Below are positions 1 through 11,214 of a DNA stretch of 64,000 nt, one piece after another. The notes under the pieces were generated by a model. It saw only the letters and a program-made list of their open reading frames with translations, did not search any database and was not told where the DNA came from. Source of the stretch: Rhabditophanes sp. KR3021 (lineage: Eukaryota; Nematoda; Chromadorea; Rhabditida; Alloionematidae); contig CAUJLY010000003.1 of NCBI GenBank assembly GCA_963281155.1, forward strand, positions 186,001 to 250,000, read 5' to 3'. The translations under genes were made by a program, and so were the position numbers. Each line of letters opens with the position of its first letter. Within the stretch, counting starts at the first letter, position 1.

Positions 1-183
1 AGGTATGGATTGGAACCACATATTTCGGGTAGTTTAATGTTGCTATTAAAAAATTGGCAAATCTTTTATCCGAAATGGGAATTTGTCTTTTATGCAATTC
101 AAACCAACGAAATTGTCTTGAATCTTTGTTGTGGAAAAAAAGAAATTTTGTTTGTAAATATAGGTCGTGCCATGTTTATTTAA
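1..183 (+). CDS. 3' end of an unidentified gene (partial)
   Basis: The first forward frame is open from base 1 to a TAA at 181-183, giving 60 codons that run off the left edge. The translation is rich in aromatic and hydrophobic residues (WQIFYPKWEFVFYAIQ, then LNLCCGKKEILFVNIG), which looks like a folded domain and not random AT-rich translation. It lies 150 bp upstream of the NAF1 start on the same strand. I do not recognise the family. An overlapping frame (54-320) is also open but starts only at a TTG and reads like low-complexity sequence, so I prefer this one. It could still be non-coding. Confidence 0.3.
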   Translation, partial: RYGLEPHISGSLMLLLKNWQIFYPKWEFVFYAIQTNEIVLNLCCGKKEILFVNIGRAMFI

Positions 184-334
184 TTAAAGACGCGCATTCA
201 CACGGATTTAGGAATTTAATTTTAGATTCAAAACTTTCGAATAGTCATGAAGCGAATGTTGGGCACTTTGAAGAGTCGTCTTCCCAACCTTCAAACCAAA
301 TTTTAAAATCTATTAAATAAGTTCAATTAATAAG

Positions 335-1177
335 ATGGACCCCAATATTCCTACATTAGATACTCAAGAGAAACCCACTGTCGATGGCGGTCAAGATAAA
401 ATAACAAATGTTGAAGCTATGGAATCAGAAGTTCCTACTATTCCAACTGCCCCTCTCCTCGAGACTACCTTTAAAGATCCAAACGTCTACCTAAACCACG
501 ATCTCCTCTTCGTCGACATCAACAAAGAACCCCCGGGTTGCGGCAACGACACTGACTCAGATGACGAGGAAATAAATACGTAACTTCACCATCACATTAA
601 CCCACATAACAAACCTTTCAGCATTCTCAACCATCGCAAGTGCCTCGACCCAAACAGACCACCCCGCTCCCGTTCGTCCTCTGTCTCCTCGGTAGGATCA
701 AATTATTCGGTGTCTTCGGCCGTTGACGAATACCTGCCCGAGCAATGGCTGAGAAGGGACTTTATCTTGCCGGAAAGTGAGTCACTCACACTACTGGGCC
801 AAGTCTTTAACATCGTGGACACTATTGTTACGGTCGGTAACTCGGAACCCTCAACTAGAGTATACAACTTAGAAACGAATGTCTTCAACTCGAAGAGGTT
901 GTGTATTGGAGTTATTTATGACGTGATGGGTTCAATCGACGCCCCGATCTATTGCCTCCGCTTCGATACTGAATCAAATGCAGGAGTTGTGGTGCCAGGG
1001 GAAAGTTTGTTTGTGGCTAGTGAAAGTAAAGAGTTTTGTGAGACTTTGCTGAAGGAAAATTTCAAGTCTATGACTATTGCCAACGAAATCTACGACCCAA
1101 CCTGCTTTTCCGATGACGAAGAAGAACAAAATTACCTCAACAATATCAAACAAAATAAAAAGGACCTAAAGTCCTAG
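335..1177 (+). CDS. NAF1: H/ACA snoRNP assembly factor NAF1 (two exons)
   Basis: NAF1 is a nuclear chaperone that holds dyskerin/Cbf5 during early assembly of H/ACA small nucleolar RNPs and is later replaced by Gar1. Coding exons are 335-579 and 622-1177, joined across a 42-nt GT-AG intron (580-621), for 266 aa. The second exon carries the Gar1/NAF1 beta-barrel core: LPESESLTLLGQVFNIVDT, then FNSKRLCIGVIYDVMGS, then PIYCLRF, then VPGESLFVASESKEF. It is followed by the acidic FSDDEEEQ stretch that follows the core in animal NAF1. The protein is shorter than human NAF1 (about 490 aa) because the proline-rich tail is missing. An AATAAA lies at 1221-1226. Gar1 shares the fold, but the flanking acidic segments and absent RGG repeats favour NAF1. 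Confidence 0.85.
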
Positions 1178-1439
1178 TCATAACTTTTTTTGTTGATTGT
1201 CTTTTAATTGTTATCTTTTGAATAAATTGTTATTTTGACATCCTTAAAACAACTCCTAATCATGTGGCAAAAGAAACATATGCTAACCACATACCCCCAC
1301 CCGACATTACATACTGGCCGCGCCTCTCTTCCACCTACTCCAATCTGTATCTCTCAACCTTTTCAACTCTTTTCTTTATACTGTGTCAACATTTAATTTG
1401 GCATTCTAAATCAATACAGAAACTAATTATCTCATTAAA

Positions 1440-4400
1440 ATGAGGACTCGATCTAAGTCGGGATTTCAGCTGGATCAGTTGATGCAATTGGTCACTAAGA
1501 CTATTCTGGTGGCGCAACATCCGGTTTCAGGGTTGTTTCAAAACAATCCCACCATCTTTCCCAGTAAGTTGGTTTAAATTTTTTGTGAGATGGACATTTG
1601 TTTAGGTCATGCCTGGGTTAGGGATAATTTGTATGCTGCCCAGGCGTTGTGGGCACTCTACAGAGCCTACAAGAAGTGTGCTAATTTCGACGAGGATTTG
1701 GAGAGAGCTAAGAAGTTGGGGTATTCATGTATTAAGTTGATGCAATCTTTGATGGAGTGTATGATGCGCCAGTCTGATAAAGTCGAGCTTTTTAAGAAGG
1801 ACCAAAGGGCTATTGACTGCTTGCATGCCAAGTATTCTGTTTTGAGTAAGGATCCAGTGACAGAGGATGGCAGTTGGGGCCACCTTCAGATAGATGCCAC
1901 TTCTTTGTTCTTGCTGACTTTGGCACAGATGACTGCCTCTGGCTTGCAGATAGTTAGGAACTTCGACGAGGTCGCTTTCATTCAAAACCTGGTTTATTAC
2001 ATCGAAACAGGCTACAGAACACCTGACTACGGAATTTGGGAAAGAGGAGACAAGACAAATCAAGGTATGCGAGAACTGAATTCATCTTCGGTAGGCTTGG
2101 CCAAATCTGCCTTGCACGCCCTCCGTGAGGTGGGCGATCTTTTTTCGGATGGGTCCAAGTCATCCTGCATCCACATTGTTTCCGATGAGATCGAGCAATG
2201 CGACGCTGTCTTGAGTTCGATGCTGCCCAGAGAGTCCTTTTCAAAGGAAATTGACGCCTCGTTGCTTTCCATCATTTCCTTTCCCGCCTTCGCTGTTTCT
2301 GACAAGGCACTCATTGACAAGACTAGAAATGCCGTTCTCAAGTTGCTGTATGGCAATTACGGGTGCATCAGATTTATCAGAGATGGGTACAAGACGGTCC
2401 TGGAGGATCCTAACAGACTCCACTACGACAATTCAGAGTTGCAGAACTTTGAAAATATCGAATGTGAATGGCCCCTGTTTTTGTTGTTTTTGATCATTGA
2501 CGCTACTTTTAATAATGACCAGGACAAGATGAAAGAGTACTGGGAGAAGTTGGATAAAGTCTTGATTAAAGACCCATCGGACCCTGGCTTCAATCTCGTG
2601 CCTGAGCTGTACAAGGTCCCCTACGACAAAGTGGCACTGGAAAAGAGAGAAAGAGGGTCGCAAGGTCGCGAAGTCGGTGGCATCGCTCCTTTCCTGTGGG
2701 CGCAGTCTTTGTATATCATTTGCCTGTTGCTGCGGGAAGAGTTCATCACTCCAGCCGAGTTGGATCCTTTGTCTAGGAGGTTGGCTGCTTTCGAAAAAAG
2801 ACCACCCAGTGAAGTTCAAGTTGTTATTTTGGCGGAGACAGTTCACGTCAAAAGGCAGTTGTTTAGTCATGGCATAGACGTGCAGACAATAGATGAAGTT
2901 GATCCTATCTTCTGCATTCAGACTGCCTCGGTTTTGTCCAAGATTTTGTCAAGACTCGGAGAATGTCCAAAGTTGAAATTAACCGGAAGGCCAGAAGATC
3001 GAGACATTGGTTTGTTGACAACTTCGAAGCTTTATCAATTCGGCCAAAGATTCGTTGTCTTCACCCCCCAATTCATGGATCGCAAGAGGTCTCACTTACT
3101 GTACGACATTCGGATTATGATGGATGAATGGTCTAGCGAGCTTCAATACATCTACACCTCCTGGAATCGTGCCAACATGCCCGGAAGAGCCTTAGTCTTA
3201 TTGGTAGTAAATCAAAACATGATCGAAGACAACAACCCCGCCCATCATTCTCCAGACCATTGCATCACAACAGAAATCAAAGCTACTGTCATTGACACCA
3301 TCCTAAAGATCCAAAATGGGTACATCGGCGGAAGTAGAGTCATCATGGGTAACATCCATTCCTTCTTCAGAACGACTGCTATCTCAAGATTGGAGTTGCA
3401 TGACAACCATGCCAGTCTCATCGAAGAATCCTACATCCATGGAAGTGTTCACAGAAGTTACCTCGACAAGTGGGACGAGGAAAATAAACAGGATCCTTGC
3501 ACGCCTATTAAGGCAACCACCTTTAATGGTATAATAAGAAGGCAATCCTCGATCAAAGATAAAAAACCTAAGCAATTTAGTGCTGTTCATAATGCTTCTA
3601 TGAGACATCGCTCAATGGTCTTTGATTCGAATGACGTTGACTTGGTTCAACTGAGATTAGCTTATAGTTCTGCAAAGGCAAACGTCATTGAACCTTCAAG
3701 TCCAACAAAGATTTTGGAAGACATTAGTGAAAGTCAAAATAAGTCCATTGCCTTCAACACACAAGAGTTTTTGGACACAGATTTTATTTCTTCATCACTG
3801 GGAGAAGAATCTTATTTAGCATCAAAAATGAAAAACGAATTCACCGACATGGGAGACTCAAATTTAGTTGATTTGTTAGGGGAAACAAATGTCCTGGACG
3901 AACAAGCTTCAGTCATTCATTGTTTGTGGTTAAAAAGAGGACCGAACCACATGGTTCACATGAAGAAGCACAATGCCCGTGTTAGTGTTCGAGACTTGAC
4001 GGAGGAAGTGTATAGGAAGGCCTGCATCAGCAGAGATTGGACGTGGGTCCGAATATCGGGTGGTTTGTTAGAAAAGCAAATGGACGAGTTGACAAAGAAC
4101 GTTACTCATTTGTTGGTTAGGCAGAAGCAATTGACGGTGGGGGCGCCTTCTGTTACGGAAGAACCCATCACCTCACCCAAGACTCGGGGGGAATTAAGGG
4201 AGTTGTTTTATCGGGCTTATAAAGATGACTCGAATGCGTGGACATTAGCGCAGGAAGTTATTGTAGCTTTGGGAAGTTTGGTGAGGACGGAGCCGAAATT
4301 GTTTCTGGAAATGTTTAGACTCAGGATTGGTTTGATTGTTCAGGTGATGGCTAGTGAGTTGGCTAGGATTAAGGATATTGGGGGGATGAGGCGTCGCAGC

Positions 4401-5175
4401 AGTTACTGTCCTTGAGTCCCTTTGAGATCAAGCAGATGATTTATTCGTTGTTGTCTGGGCGTTTGTTGGAAGAAGAAGATGGAAATCATTCGGTCGGTGT
4501 TGGTATTAGGGAAAAAGAACTGGTATTGGTTCTTTTAGAAAGCAAATTGAGGAGAGAAGAAGTATGCGTAGAAGTTTGAGATGTGTTTCGCAAGAACCTG
4601 AAGAAAAGGACAGTCCGGAAAGTGGTGTCATCGAGGAGGACTACCAGTTTGGTATTTGGTTGAGGCATCGTAGGATTGATGGAGCTTTGAATAGAGTGCC
4701 TGAAAACTTTTATTCCAATATCTGGAAGACGCTGAGAAGGTTCCAAGCTGGAATCAGTGTTGGAGAGCACATTTTAGACTGGAATTTGACACAAGAAATG
4801 ACTCAAAGGGAAATAAAATTCTCGTTACAAGTAGAACACATTCTAAATCAAATCGTCGAGCCGGAATACCGCGAAGTTCTCGTAGAAGCACTAACCTTAC
4901 TAGGCCACCTCGACACCCTCATCCAAGACGTCCCCAAAATAAACTGCCGCGAACCTTTCGAATTGGACAGAATCATCCGAATAGCAAACGCCTTATTCAT
5001 AGAACACAACCGTGAACTAGATACAATCGTAATGGAATGCTGTGGAAGTAATAATCTTTGTGATGGGGCACGTGGTGTATGTTTGTATTTTTATGACTCT
5101 GCACCAGCCGGCGAATTCGGAACTGCTCATTACATGATCAAAGCTTTAATGGATTTGTTTAGTCCGGATTTTTGA
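1440..5175 (+). CDS. PHKA: Phosphorylase b kinase regulatory subunit alpha, with two apparent 1-nt deletions
   Basis: This is the large regulatory subunit of phosphorylase kinase, which relays phosphorylation and calcium/calmodulin signals to the gamma catalytic subunit and so controls glycogen breakdown. Exon 1 is 1440-1563 (MRTRSKSGFQLDQ, the alpha-type N-terminus); a 42-nt intron follows; exon 2 is 1606-5175. The glucoamylase-like domain is clear (AWVRDN, DGSWGHLQIDATS, YGIWERGDKTNQG, FENIECEWPL). The C-terminal part has GRPEDRDIGLL, FRLRIGLIVQVMASELA, RRIDGALNRVP and LYFYDSAPAGEFGT. The reading frame breaks twice: at the G6 run near 4380-4385 and at the A5 run near 4512-4516. One added base at each restores continuous homology and 1231 aa, close to the human 1223-1235. 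The rest is intact, so I call it a functional gene with sequence errors until shown otherwise. The start is the ATG that matches the family N-terminus. Confidence 0.9.
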
Positions 5176-5199
5176 ACATTCTATCAACATTTTAAATCA

Positions 5200-5246
5200 T
5201 TTATTTAACTACCTTTGTTAATAGGAATTTTATGTGCACAAATAAA
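5200..5246. promoter_or_regulatory. Overlapping poly(A) signals of the convergent PHKA and NHE genes
   Basis: The PHKA stop (5175) and the exchanger stop (5270) are only 94 bp apart and face each other. AATAAA for PHKA is at 5241-5246 on the plus strand. AATAAA for the exchanger is at 5205-5200 on the minus strand, so each signal lies beyond the other one and the two 3' UTRs must overlap as antisense. Confidence 0.6.
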
Positions 5247-5269
5247 TATTGTTTATATTTTAAGTTTGT

Positions 5270-8200
5270 TCAAGTTTGCAGTTGGTTCGTTTCAACCACA
5301 TTTAATTCATGTAATGACATTGATCGGGGACGTAAATCGGGTGCTAGGTGATTCTTGGTCATGAACTGACTTCTCCGCCTTCCTTGTTCAAAATCGTGAT
5401 TCATCGAGACTGTCTCAGCTTCCACTGCTTCTGCTAGGTTGGTAATTTTCTCCTGAGACTTCAAATGCTCGAATTCCCTTTTTCTCATTGACATCATGTA
5501 ATCTTCTTCGATGTCGCTGTCGCTGTCATCTGAGTTGATAGCCGCAATCACATCTATTTCATTGTTGATAATTTTGGTTAAGTTAAGAGACAACTTTTCA
5601 GCGTCTTTTTTGTTATTAATGAATTTCATGATTTCTTCTAAAATTAAATCTTGCTGATTTTTATTTGCAACATTGTTGATGCTTTGTACTCGACTCTTTG
5701 AATCCAAATTATAAGAAGGCTGACGCATTGATGGGTTTCTGAGGTTAATTCCCGAATGATTCCTACTATTGACAATAGCATCCATCAATAAATGAGGAGC
5801 GATTTTTGAGTTTATTGAAAAGGCTTTGCTAAGTGAGGAGGGAGCTACGTGATTTGAAAAAACCATTGACTTCCTCTTCTCCTCCTTGAATTCTCTTTCC
5901 CTCAAAGCTTCTTCGATGGCGATTTTTTTGTAAGCCCTCAAAATATGTGAAGCATCAAATTTGCCCTTTGTAGCTTTTCTTATAAAAAGTGGTCTTAATA
6001 CCCGTGCATTTAAATTTTCAAACCAAGTTCTAAAAGAGTTTTTGCCTCTCAATCCAGCTATATCCTCGATTCCCGTCAGTGTATAATCAAAGTACCTACT
6101 ATAAACAGACTCTAACATAGTCAAAGATCTATTTTCTGACTTCTTAACCTTCAAAAAATTCAGCAAAGGCCTAATGGTAATTCCCTGTATAAAGACACTG
6201 AAGTAAATTTCAGCGATGCAGGCTAGAATGTAAAGGACAATATTAATAAATCAATTCTTTATACAATACTTTAAACGTTTCCATTTTTTAAGTTTGGATG
6301 TTGAGCACAAGTAAGTTCATTTATATAGTGGGATGTAAGGTCAAATTTGAAAAGACTGCATGCCATCAATTCTTTATGAATTTTCAGATTCAAATCTTAG
6401 TTACTTACTTGGCATATTTGAGATCAATTTTAACGTAATTTGTCATTGTTTTTATTAATTTCAGTCCTCAAAAGTACCTCTACTGGCTTTATTATTCCAA
6501 AATGGGGGAATACAGAAAGTGGACAAAAATCAAGAGACCGATCGCAGATGTTTCGGAAGAGGACATTGGTAGCCTGTCCTCAATTATCAAACAGCAACTG
6601 TCTAGAGTCAGCTTAAGGCAAGAAAAATAACTTTGTTGGAAGAAGTGCAAAAGATGACATTCGTAGTAAGTTTAAAGTCACCTTATCATATTTGCTTTAG
6701 AAGAAGTTAAAGAAGAATCAACACTTGTTGGAGAACCAGGTAAAAAGATATTTTCTATTTTTAATAAAACACCTCCAACAAATATCGTTTTTGGTGGAGT
6801 ACAGGTATTGTTAAGATGAAGTGGTAACGGTTATAATTGACGGCATTTCTAAACAATCAAAGAAGCCTAGATTTCGATTGATGGACGAATCGGACTTCCC
6901 CAAATGACGAATGATGTGGACGGAATCCAGGATGGCTTGAATTGATAGATCTGACTACCATTTTCGATCGAAAGCCTGCTCATACAAATGTTGTCAATGA
7001 ATATTTCTTGGAAAGATACCAACTCTGAAACACAATCAGCCAATTTAGGAAAAGGTTCAACAAAGCTTGCTGGAATTACTCTAGTAAGGATGATGGCTGT
7101 TGTTGCAGAGAATCAGTAAGATTTCTGGAAATGAGTTGGAAAAGCACCTTTCTCATGTGTCAGTCTTATGGATTCTAGCAAAGATAGCGAAGTGGCCAAG
7201 TTTATTTCAGATAATTGTTGTGACCACCTATTGAATTTGTTTTAAAGTACTAAACGTTTTTGGTTGTGTACACATCGAATTTGTTTTATAAATATTAGTC
7301 CCATTTTATAGTTTTTTACGTACCAGTCACAAACATATTCTTTGCTTTAATTGAATCCGGCATTGAAATTGCCAACCCATACGCAATACATCTATAAATT
7401 ATTAATGTAAATGGTAAAAACATTTCCAAAAACGAACCCCCTCAGTCCCCCATAAGACATCACAAACTGATCAACCATTGAAAACTTTTCCTTCCGAAAT
7501 TTATTCAAAACATAACATTGTGCCGTAACTCCAATTACCCTAAATAACAACCTCTTTATTTCCGTTTACAATATTATTTACTACATTATTGGTTGTGTTT
7601 TTGAAGGCCATCACAAAATAAATGTGGCATATCTTTTATTATGGATTTAAATTTGATAGTTTGAAGACATACCTGAACAAAACACAAAACACAATAGTAC
7701 AAATAACAAAACTTGTATCCCAGTGATATCCTGCCAACGAAATAGTCGACAACCCCAAAAACATAAATATTGCCGTTTCCGATGAGTGAGCTAACATCTT
7801 GATGAAGTATTTTACGGATGAAGCAGCTGAATGACTATTAACAAAATGGATCATTTACTTGTTTTACAAAATAAAGGTATAATACTTACCTGATATTTCC
7901 TTTTACATATTGTTTCATTATCATACCACACGAGGTTATGGCTAGGATGGAACTTAAGCCAAATGATTCGGCTGTCAGGTAGGCTAGGTAAGGCATTAGG
8001 AAGATAAACACAGGACTGATGACAATTACTTTTTGGCTGTACTTGGTGAAAAGGGAAACTAGGAAGGCGAAGATGACGCCAATTAGGATTCCGCCGAGGG
8101 CTATAACAAAAAATGACATGCCACCCTTGAAGTAATCTATTGGTTTTAGGTTTTCTGCCTTGATTATGTGGAATTCTTTGAACTAAATTTTATCTATTAA

Positions 8201-8932
8201 AAGTCATTGTATTATGGTTTACCATCTGATAAAGCACAACTGTGACACCATCATTGAACAAAGCTTCACCAAAAACATTGATGAACAAAAATTCGTTGAC
8301 ATGGATTTCTTCAAAAACTGCAATCACAGCAACTGGATCTACAGCACTAATAAGAGCTGCAAAGCAAAGTATCTCGAAGATTGAAAATGGAACTGAAAAG
8401 TATCCAAGATATCCTAAACCGTAAAGTCCACCACCAATTGTCAAAGTATTAAAAATAGTTCCAACCACTTTAAAAATATTTAGCTGATGAATAAAATAAA
8501 ATAAAATTTACCAGCAAACAAAAGGACAGAATCAGCATTTTCAAATAGCAATCTATTGGGCATAAAATAGCCCGCATCAAATATAATAGGTGGCAACAAA
8601 ATGACAAAGAAAGTATGCGCAGACAAGGTAAATTTTGAGTCATCAACATGTGATTGTTTTAAAGCATAGCCTAATGCCAGACCTACTATGATAAGTAAAG
8701 CAGAATCTGGGAATGTTTCTGAGAACTTATTTGAAACGTGAAACATTATTTTTGCTACTGCCGCTATTAAAAGCCATAATACTATGGTGTAGGGAGTGGA
8801 TACATGGCTGAAATTATTGCTTAGGATGCTGAAGGTGGAGGTGACTTCTTTTGAGGGTTCTTGTTCGTTGCAATAAGACGTTGTGGCAATCAGTAGTAAA
8901 AACAAAATTAAATATTTGCCAGTGTCATGCAT
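5270..8932 (-). CDS. Na+/H+ exchanger, SLC9/NHE (CPA1) family, seven coding exons
   Basis: This is an electroneutral Na+/H+ antiporter for pH and volume control, at the plasma or an internal membrane. Coding exons on the minus strand are 8932-8512, 8467-8223, 8182-7890, 7834-7673, 7539-7438, 7391-7324 and 6222-5270. They join in phase to 748 codons (747 aa). A hydrophobic signal segment is followed by 10-12 membrane segments with family motifs: LPPIIFDAGYFMP (inhibitor/transport region), DPVAVIAVFEE, GEALFNDGVTVVLYQM (ion-binding Asp), SETAIFMFLG, VDQFVMSYGGLRG and DSIKAKNMFVT. The last exon starts with IQGITIRPLLNFLKVKKSE and encodes a long cytoplasmic regulatory tail with acidic DSDSDIEEDY. 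An acceptor-like TTTTTTTAG just upstream of the ATG suggests a 5'-UTR intron. The last intron is 1101 bp, the others 40-133. I cannot name the paralogue; C. elegans calls its family nhx. Confidence 0.92.
6502..7245 (+). pseudogene. Decayed gene-like stretch inside the last NHE intron (unidentified)
   Basis: On the strand opposite the host gene, an ATG at 6502 opens a 42-codon frame (MGEYRKWTKIKRPIADVSEE, then DIGSLSSIIKQQLSRV) that stops at 6628-6630. Further open patches follow down to about 7245: EVKEESTLVGEPGKKIF, SIESLLIQMLSMNISWKDT, GSTKLAGITLVRMMAVVAEN and VSLMDSSKDSEVAKFISDN. They are separated by stops and shifts. The GC content and codon make-up look coding, unlike the flanking intron, so this is probably a degraded or retro-inserted gene. 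I cannot assign a family. It could also be a real multi-exon gene with very small exons. Confidence 0.35.
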
Positions 8933-10280
8933 CAGTAAATCTAAAAAAAGCAACAATATATTATGCAGTACGCAAACGTGAATTAGGTAAATGAATGATA
9001 TGAAAGTGTATCACATACCAATTATTATAAAGTATCTCAACTATCGTCTTGGTTTAGACGAAGAAGGACTGTAATAATAACATAATAATATTAACTTTAT
9101 GACGTGATATGACATTGATGGACGAGCATAAAATAATCTACATACTAAATCTTTTTTTACTAATTTTGGCAGTTAATTAATTTATAAGTTCCTTGTCATC
9201 ATCAATGATATTACTTCATTTAATGAACTTTAATATTCAACACTTTTTTCAAAGAAATTGATAAAGTCAAAACATGTTGTTTTCTAAAAAATAAGCATAT
9301 AAATGGAACCTCTCTTATTGTCATTAAAATATAAATGAATAAATAAACAGATCTTCGATTCATCTAAAAAAGATAATCACGAATTGACAACACTATCGAA
9401 CCTAATTATCACGCACACCTTCATATATACGGTTTTACAAAATGAAGCATCCTACAAATTGTTGTGACATAATTTTATCAACTACATTTTATTTTGTTGC
9501 AATTTGTTCTGATTTATAAAAAAGGAAATTGCTTTACTTTTGATTGAAATGGATATAGTTACTTTTTGTCAAAGTAAATCCATTTTTTGACAAATTACTT
9601 CGGAAATGGTTAATTTATAAGTTGTGGTAAGTGGATGACAAAATAGTGGTATCTTAATTACATTAACGTGTAATTTTGATTAATTTGGGAACTATTTGTG
9701 TGATTTATTTAGGTGACTTTGTGTATGTTAACTATTTTGACTATTCCCTATTTTTTGTACCCTTTGTAGTCCATAATCTTTGGAAGGTAACTGTTAAAAT
9801 ATTTGATATTTAGATGATTTATTCGTCTATTATTTCACATCTTTATACATATTTCAACATCATTTAGATTCAGACACAATAACAGGACATACTTAAAAAC
9901 ACCATCATTTTTGTACTTGCCAGATAATCGTTCTTTAACAAAATTGAATGTGTCTCCAAATATCTACATCACTTATCATATTCATCAAAGCTTCCTTTAA
10001 AAGCCAATTATTAGTTTAAAATTCAAAAAAACACAACATTTTAAATGACATCAAGTTAATTTTATGATAGATAATAATAACACGACAACGCATTCAAATA
10101 GAGTATTTTCTATTTTAAGAAGAAAAAAAGATAATGCCAGAAAGGAAGATAAACCTTAATTATTATTGGTATTGTTGGTATTATTATTATGTTTAGAACA
10201 TTCTTTTGGTCTTGTTGACACGAAACTTCCACCATTCTAATAATAAAATTATCTTTTCATAAACATAATAATCGGCATAA
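8933..10280. other. Intergenic, no gene seen
   Basis: About 1.35 kb of AT-rich sequence between the 5' end of the exchanger and the 3' end of the PDF gene. It must contain the exchanger promoter and, judging by the acceptor at 8941-8956, part of a 5'-UTR intron. I see no open frame with coding character on either strand and no clear repeat. Confidence 0.5.
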
Positions 10281-10626
10281 TTAGCGTTTTCTTCCGGCAT
10301 CGTGGATTCCTTTGAGATTCATGCCAATTAGGCCGTTGATGAATTCGGCGTTGGAGCGTTTGCCGACTTCGGAGATTCGGTCTAAGTCCATTTGCAGTAA
10401 TCCGTTCATGAATTCGGCGTTGCTGCGTTTGAGTTGGTTTTTGTAAGGATAATGTTGGTTCTGGAAAGAAAGTACCAATTGAAAGAATCTAGTTTTAATA
10501 ACTTACACCACCTCTCTTCTCATACAACCAGCCACCTTTATCCTCCATAGCCAAGTCGAAGCAATTTATAAGGGCAACCATGAAAGTCAAAAGCAAATAT
10601 ACCTTAACTAATGATCCAACAGACAT
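10281..10626 (-). CDS. pdf-1: PDF (pigment-dispersing factor) neuropeptide precursor, nematode pdf-1 type
   Basis: A secreted neuropeptide precursor of 99 aa. Exon 1 is 10626-10507 and exon 2 is 10460-10281, split by a 46-nt intron with a GTAAGT donor. The N-terminus is a signal peptide (MSVGSLVKVYLLLTFMVALI). After a spacer ending YEKR and a second spacer ending QLKR come two tandem peptides, SNAEFMNGLLQMDLDRISEV followed by GKR, and SNAEFINGLIGMNLKGIHDA followed by GRKR. The Gly plus dibasic signals predict two C-terminally amidated 20-mers. C. elegans PDF-1 peptides have the same SNAELINGL core; they act through the class B GPCR PDFR-1 on locomotion and roaming, while arthropod PDF usually has one peptide per precursor. 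This is the strongest nematode marker in the window. Confidence 0.9.
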
Positions 10627-11214
10627 AATAACAAACTAAAATAAACTTATTAAGCTAAACTCTCGAAACTTATTAAAGAGTTGATTAAATTACAAAAGTA
10701 TAAACCAACCCATCCTCCAAATGTATCCCACTAAAATAAATAATTCTCAAAAAAGGAAAAGCAAAGTTTGTGGTCCGCCCTTGGCTCAACCAAATTATAC
10801 CGCCTTCTGTTATTTCCACAAAAGTTCAAAGTCACGCAACATCCATTATCTCAAAAATCTCTTCGAACAATATAAATAAGTTGGTTCATAAATTAAAAGT
10901 GACAAATGAGATGGAAGTATTTTTTGTTTTCTTTGTTTAATTGGCCCATATTATGTTAGTCATGATTTTTGTATAGAAAACGTCATCACAAAGGAGATAT
11001 TAAATATTTTTTATTTTTGAAATGTAAACATGGCCAATTAAATATTGATACCATGCAAATTAAGAAATGGAGAAAGAACCAAAAATTTGTTTGTATATTT
11101 ATGCCTGTTTGGTACGATAAAGGAGATGGCTTCCTTTTGCAGAAGGGTTTCTTTAATCATTTATGCTGCTACAATTATATTCACACACATTACTTGGCTT
11201 GTCTTAAAACCCAA
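10627..11214. other. Region upstream of pdf-1, presumed promoter
   Basis: 588 bp between the pdf-1 start and the stop of the LRRFIP-like gene, both on the minus strand. It should hold the pdf-1 promoter. I see TATA-like stretches (for example around 10868-10880) but nothing decisive. The 93-codon open frame on the plus strand here lacks family features and I do not call it. Confidence 0.4.

Noticed and set aside
54..320. 88-codon frame overlapping the left edge
   Set aside because: It starts at TTG and overlaps a more convincing frame open from base 1; its 3' half is probably the NAF1 5' UTR.
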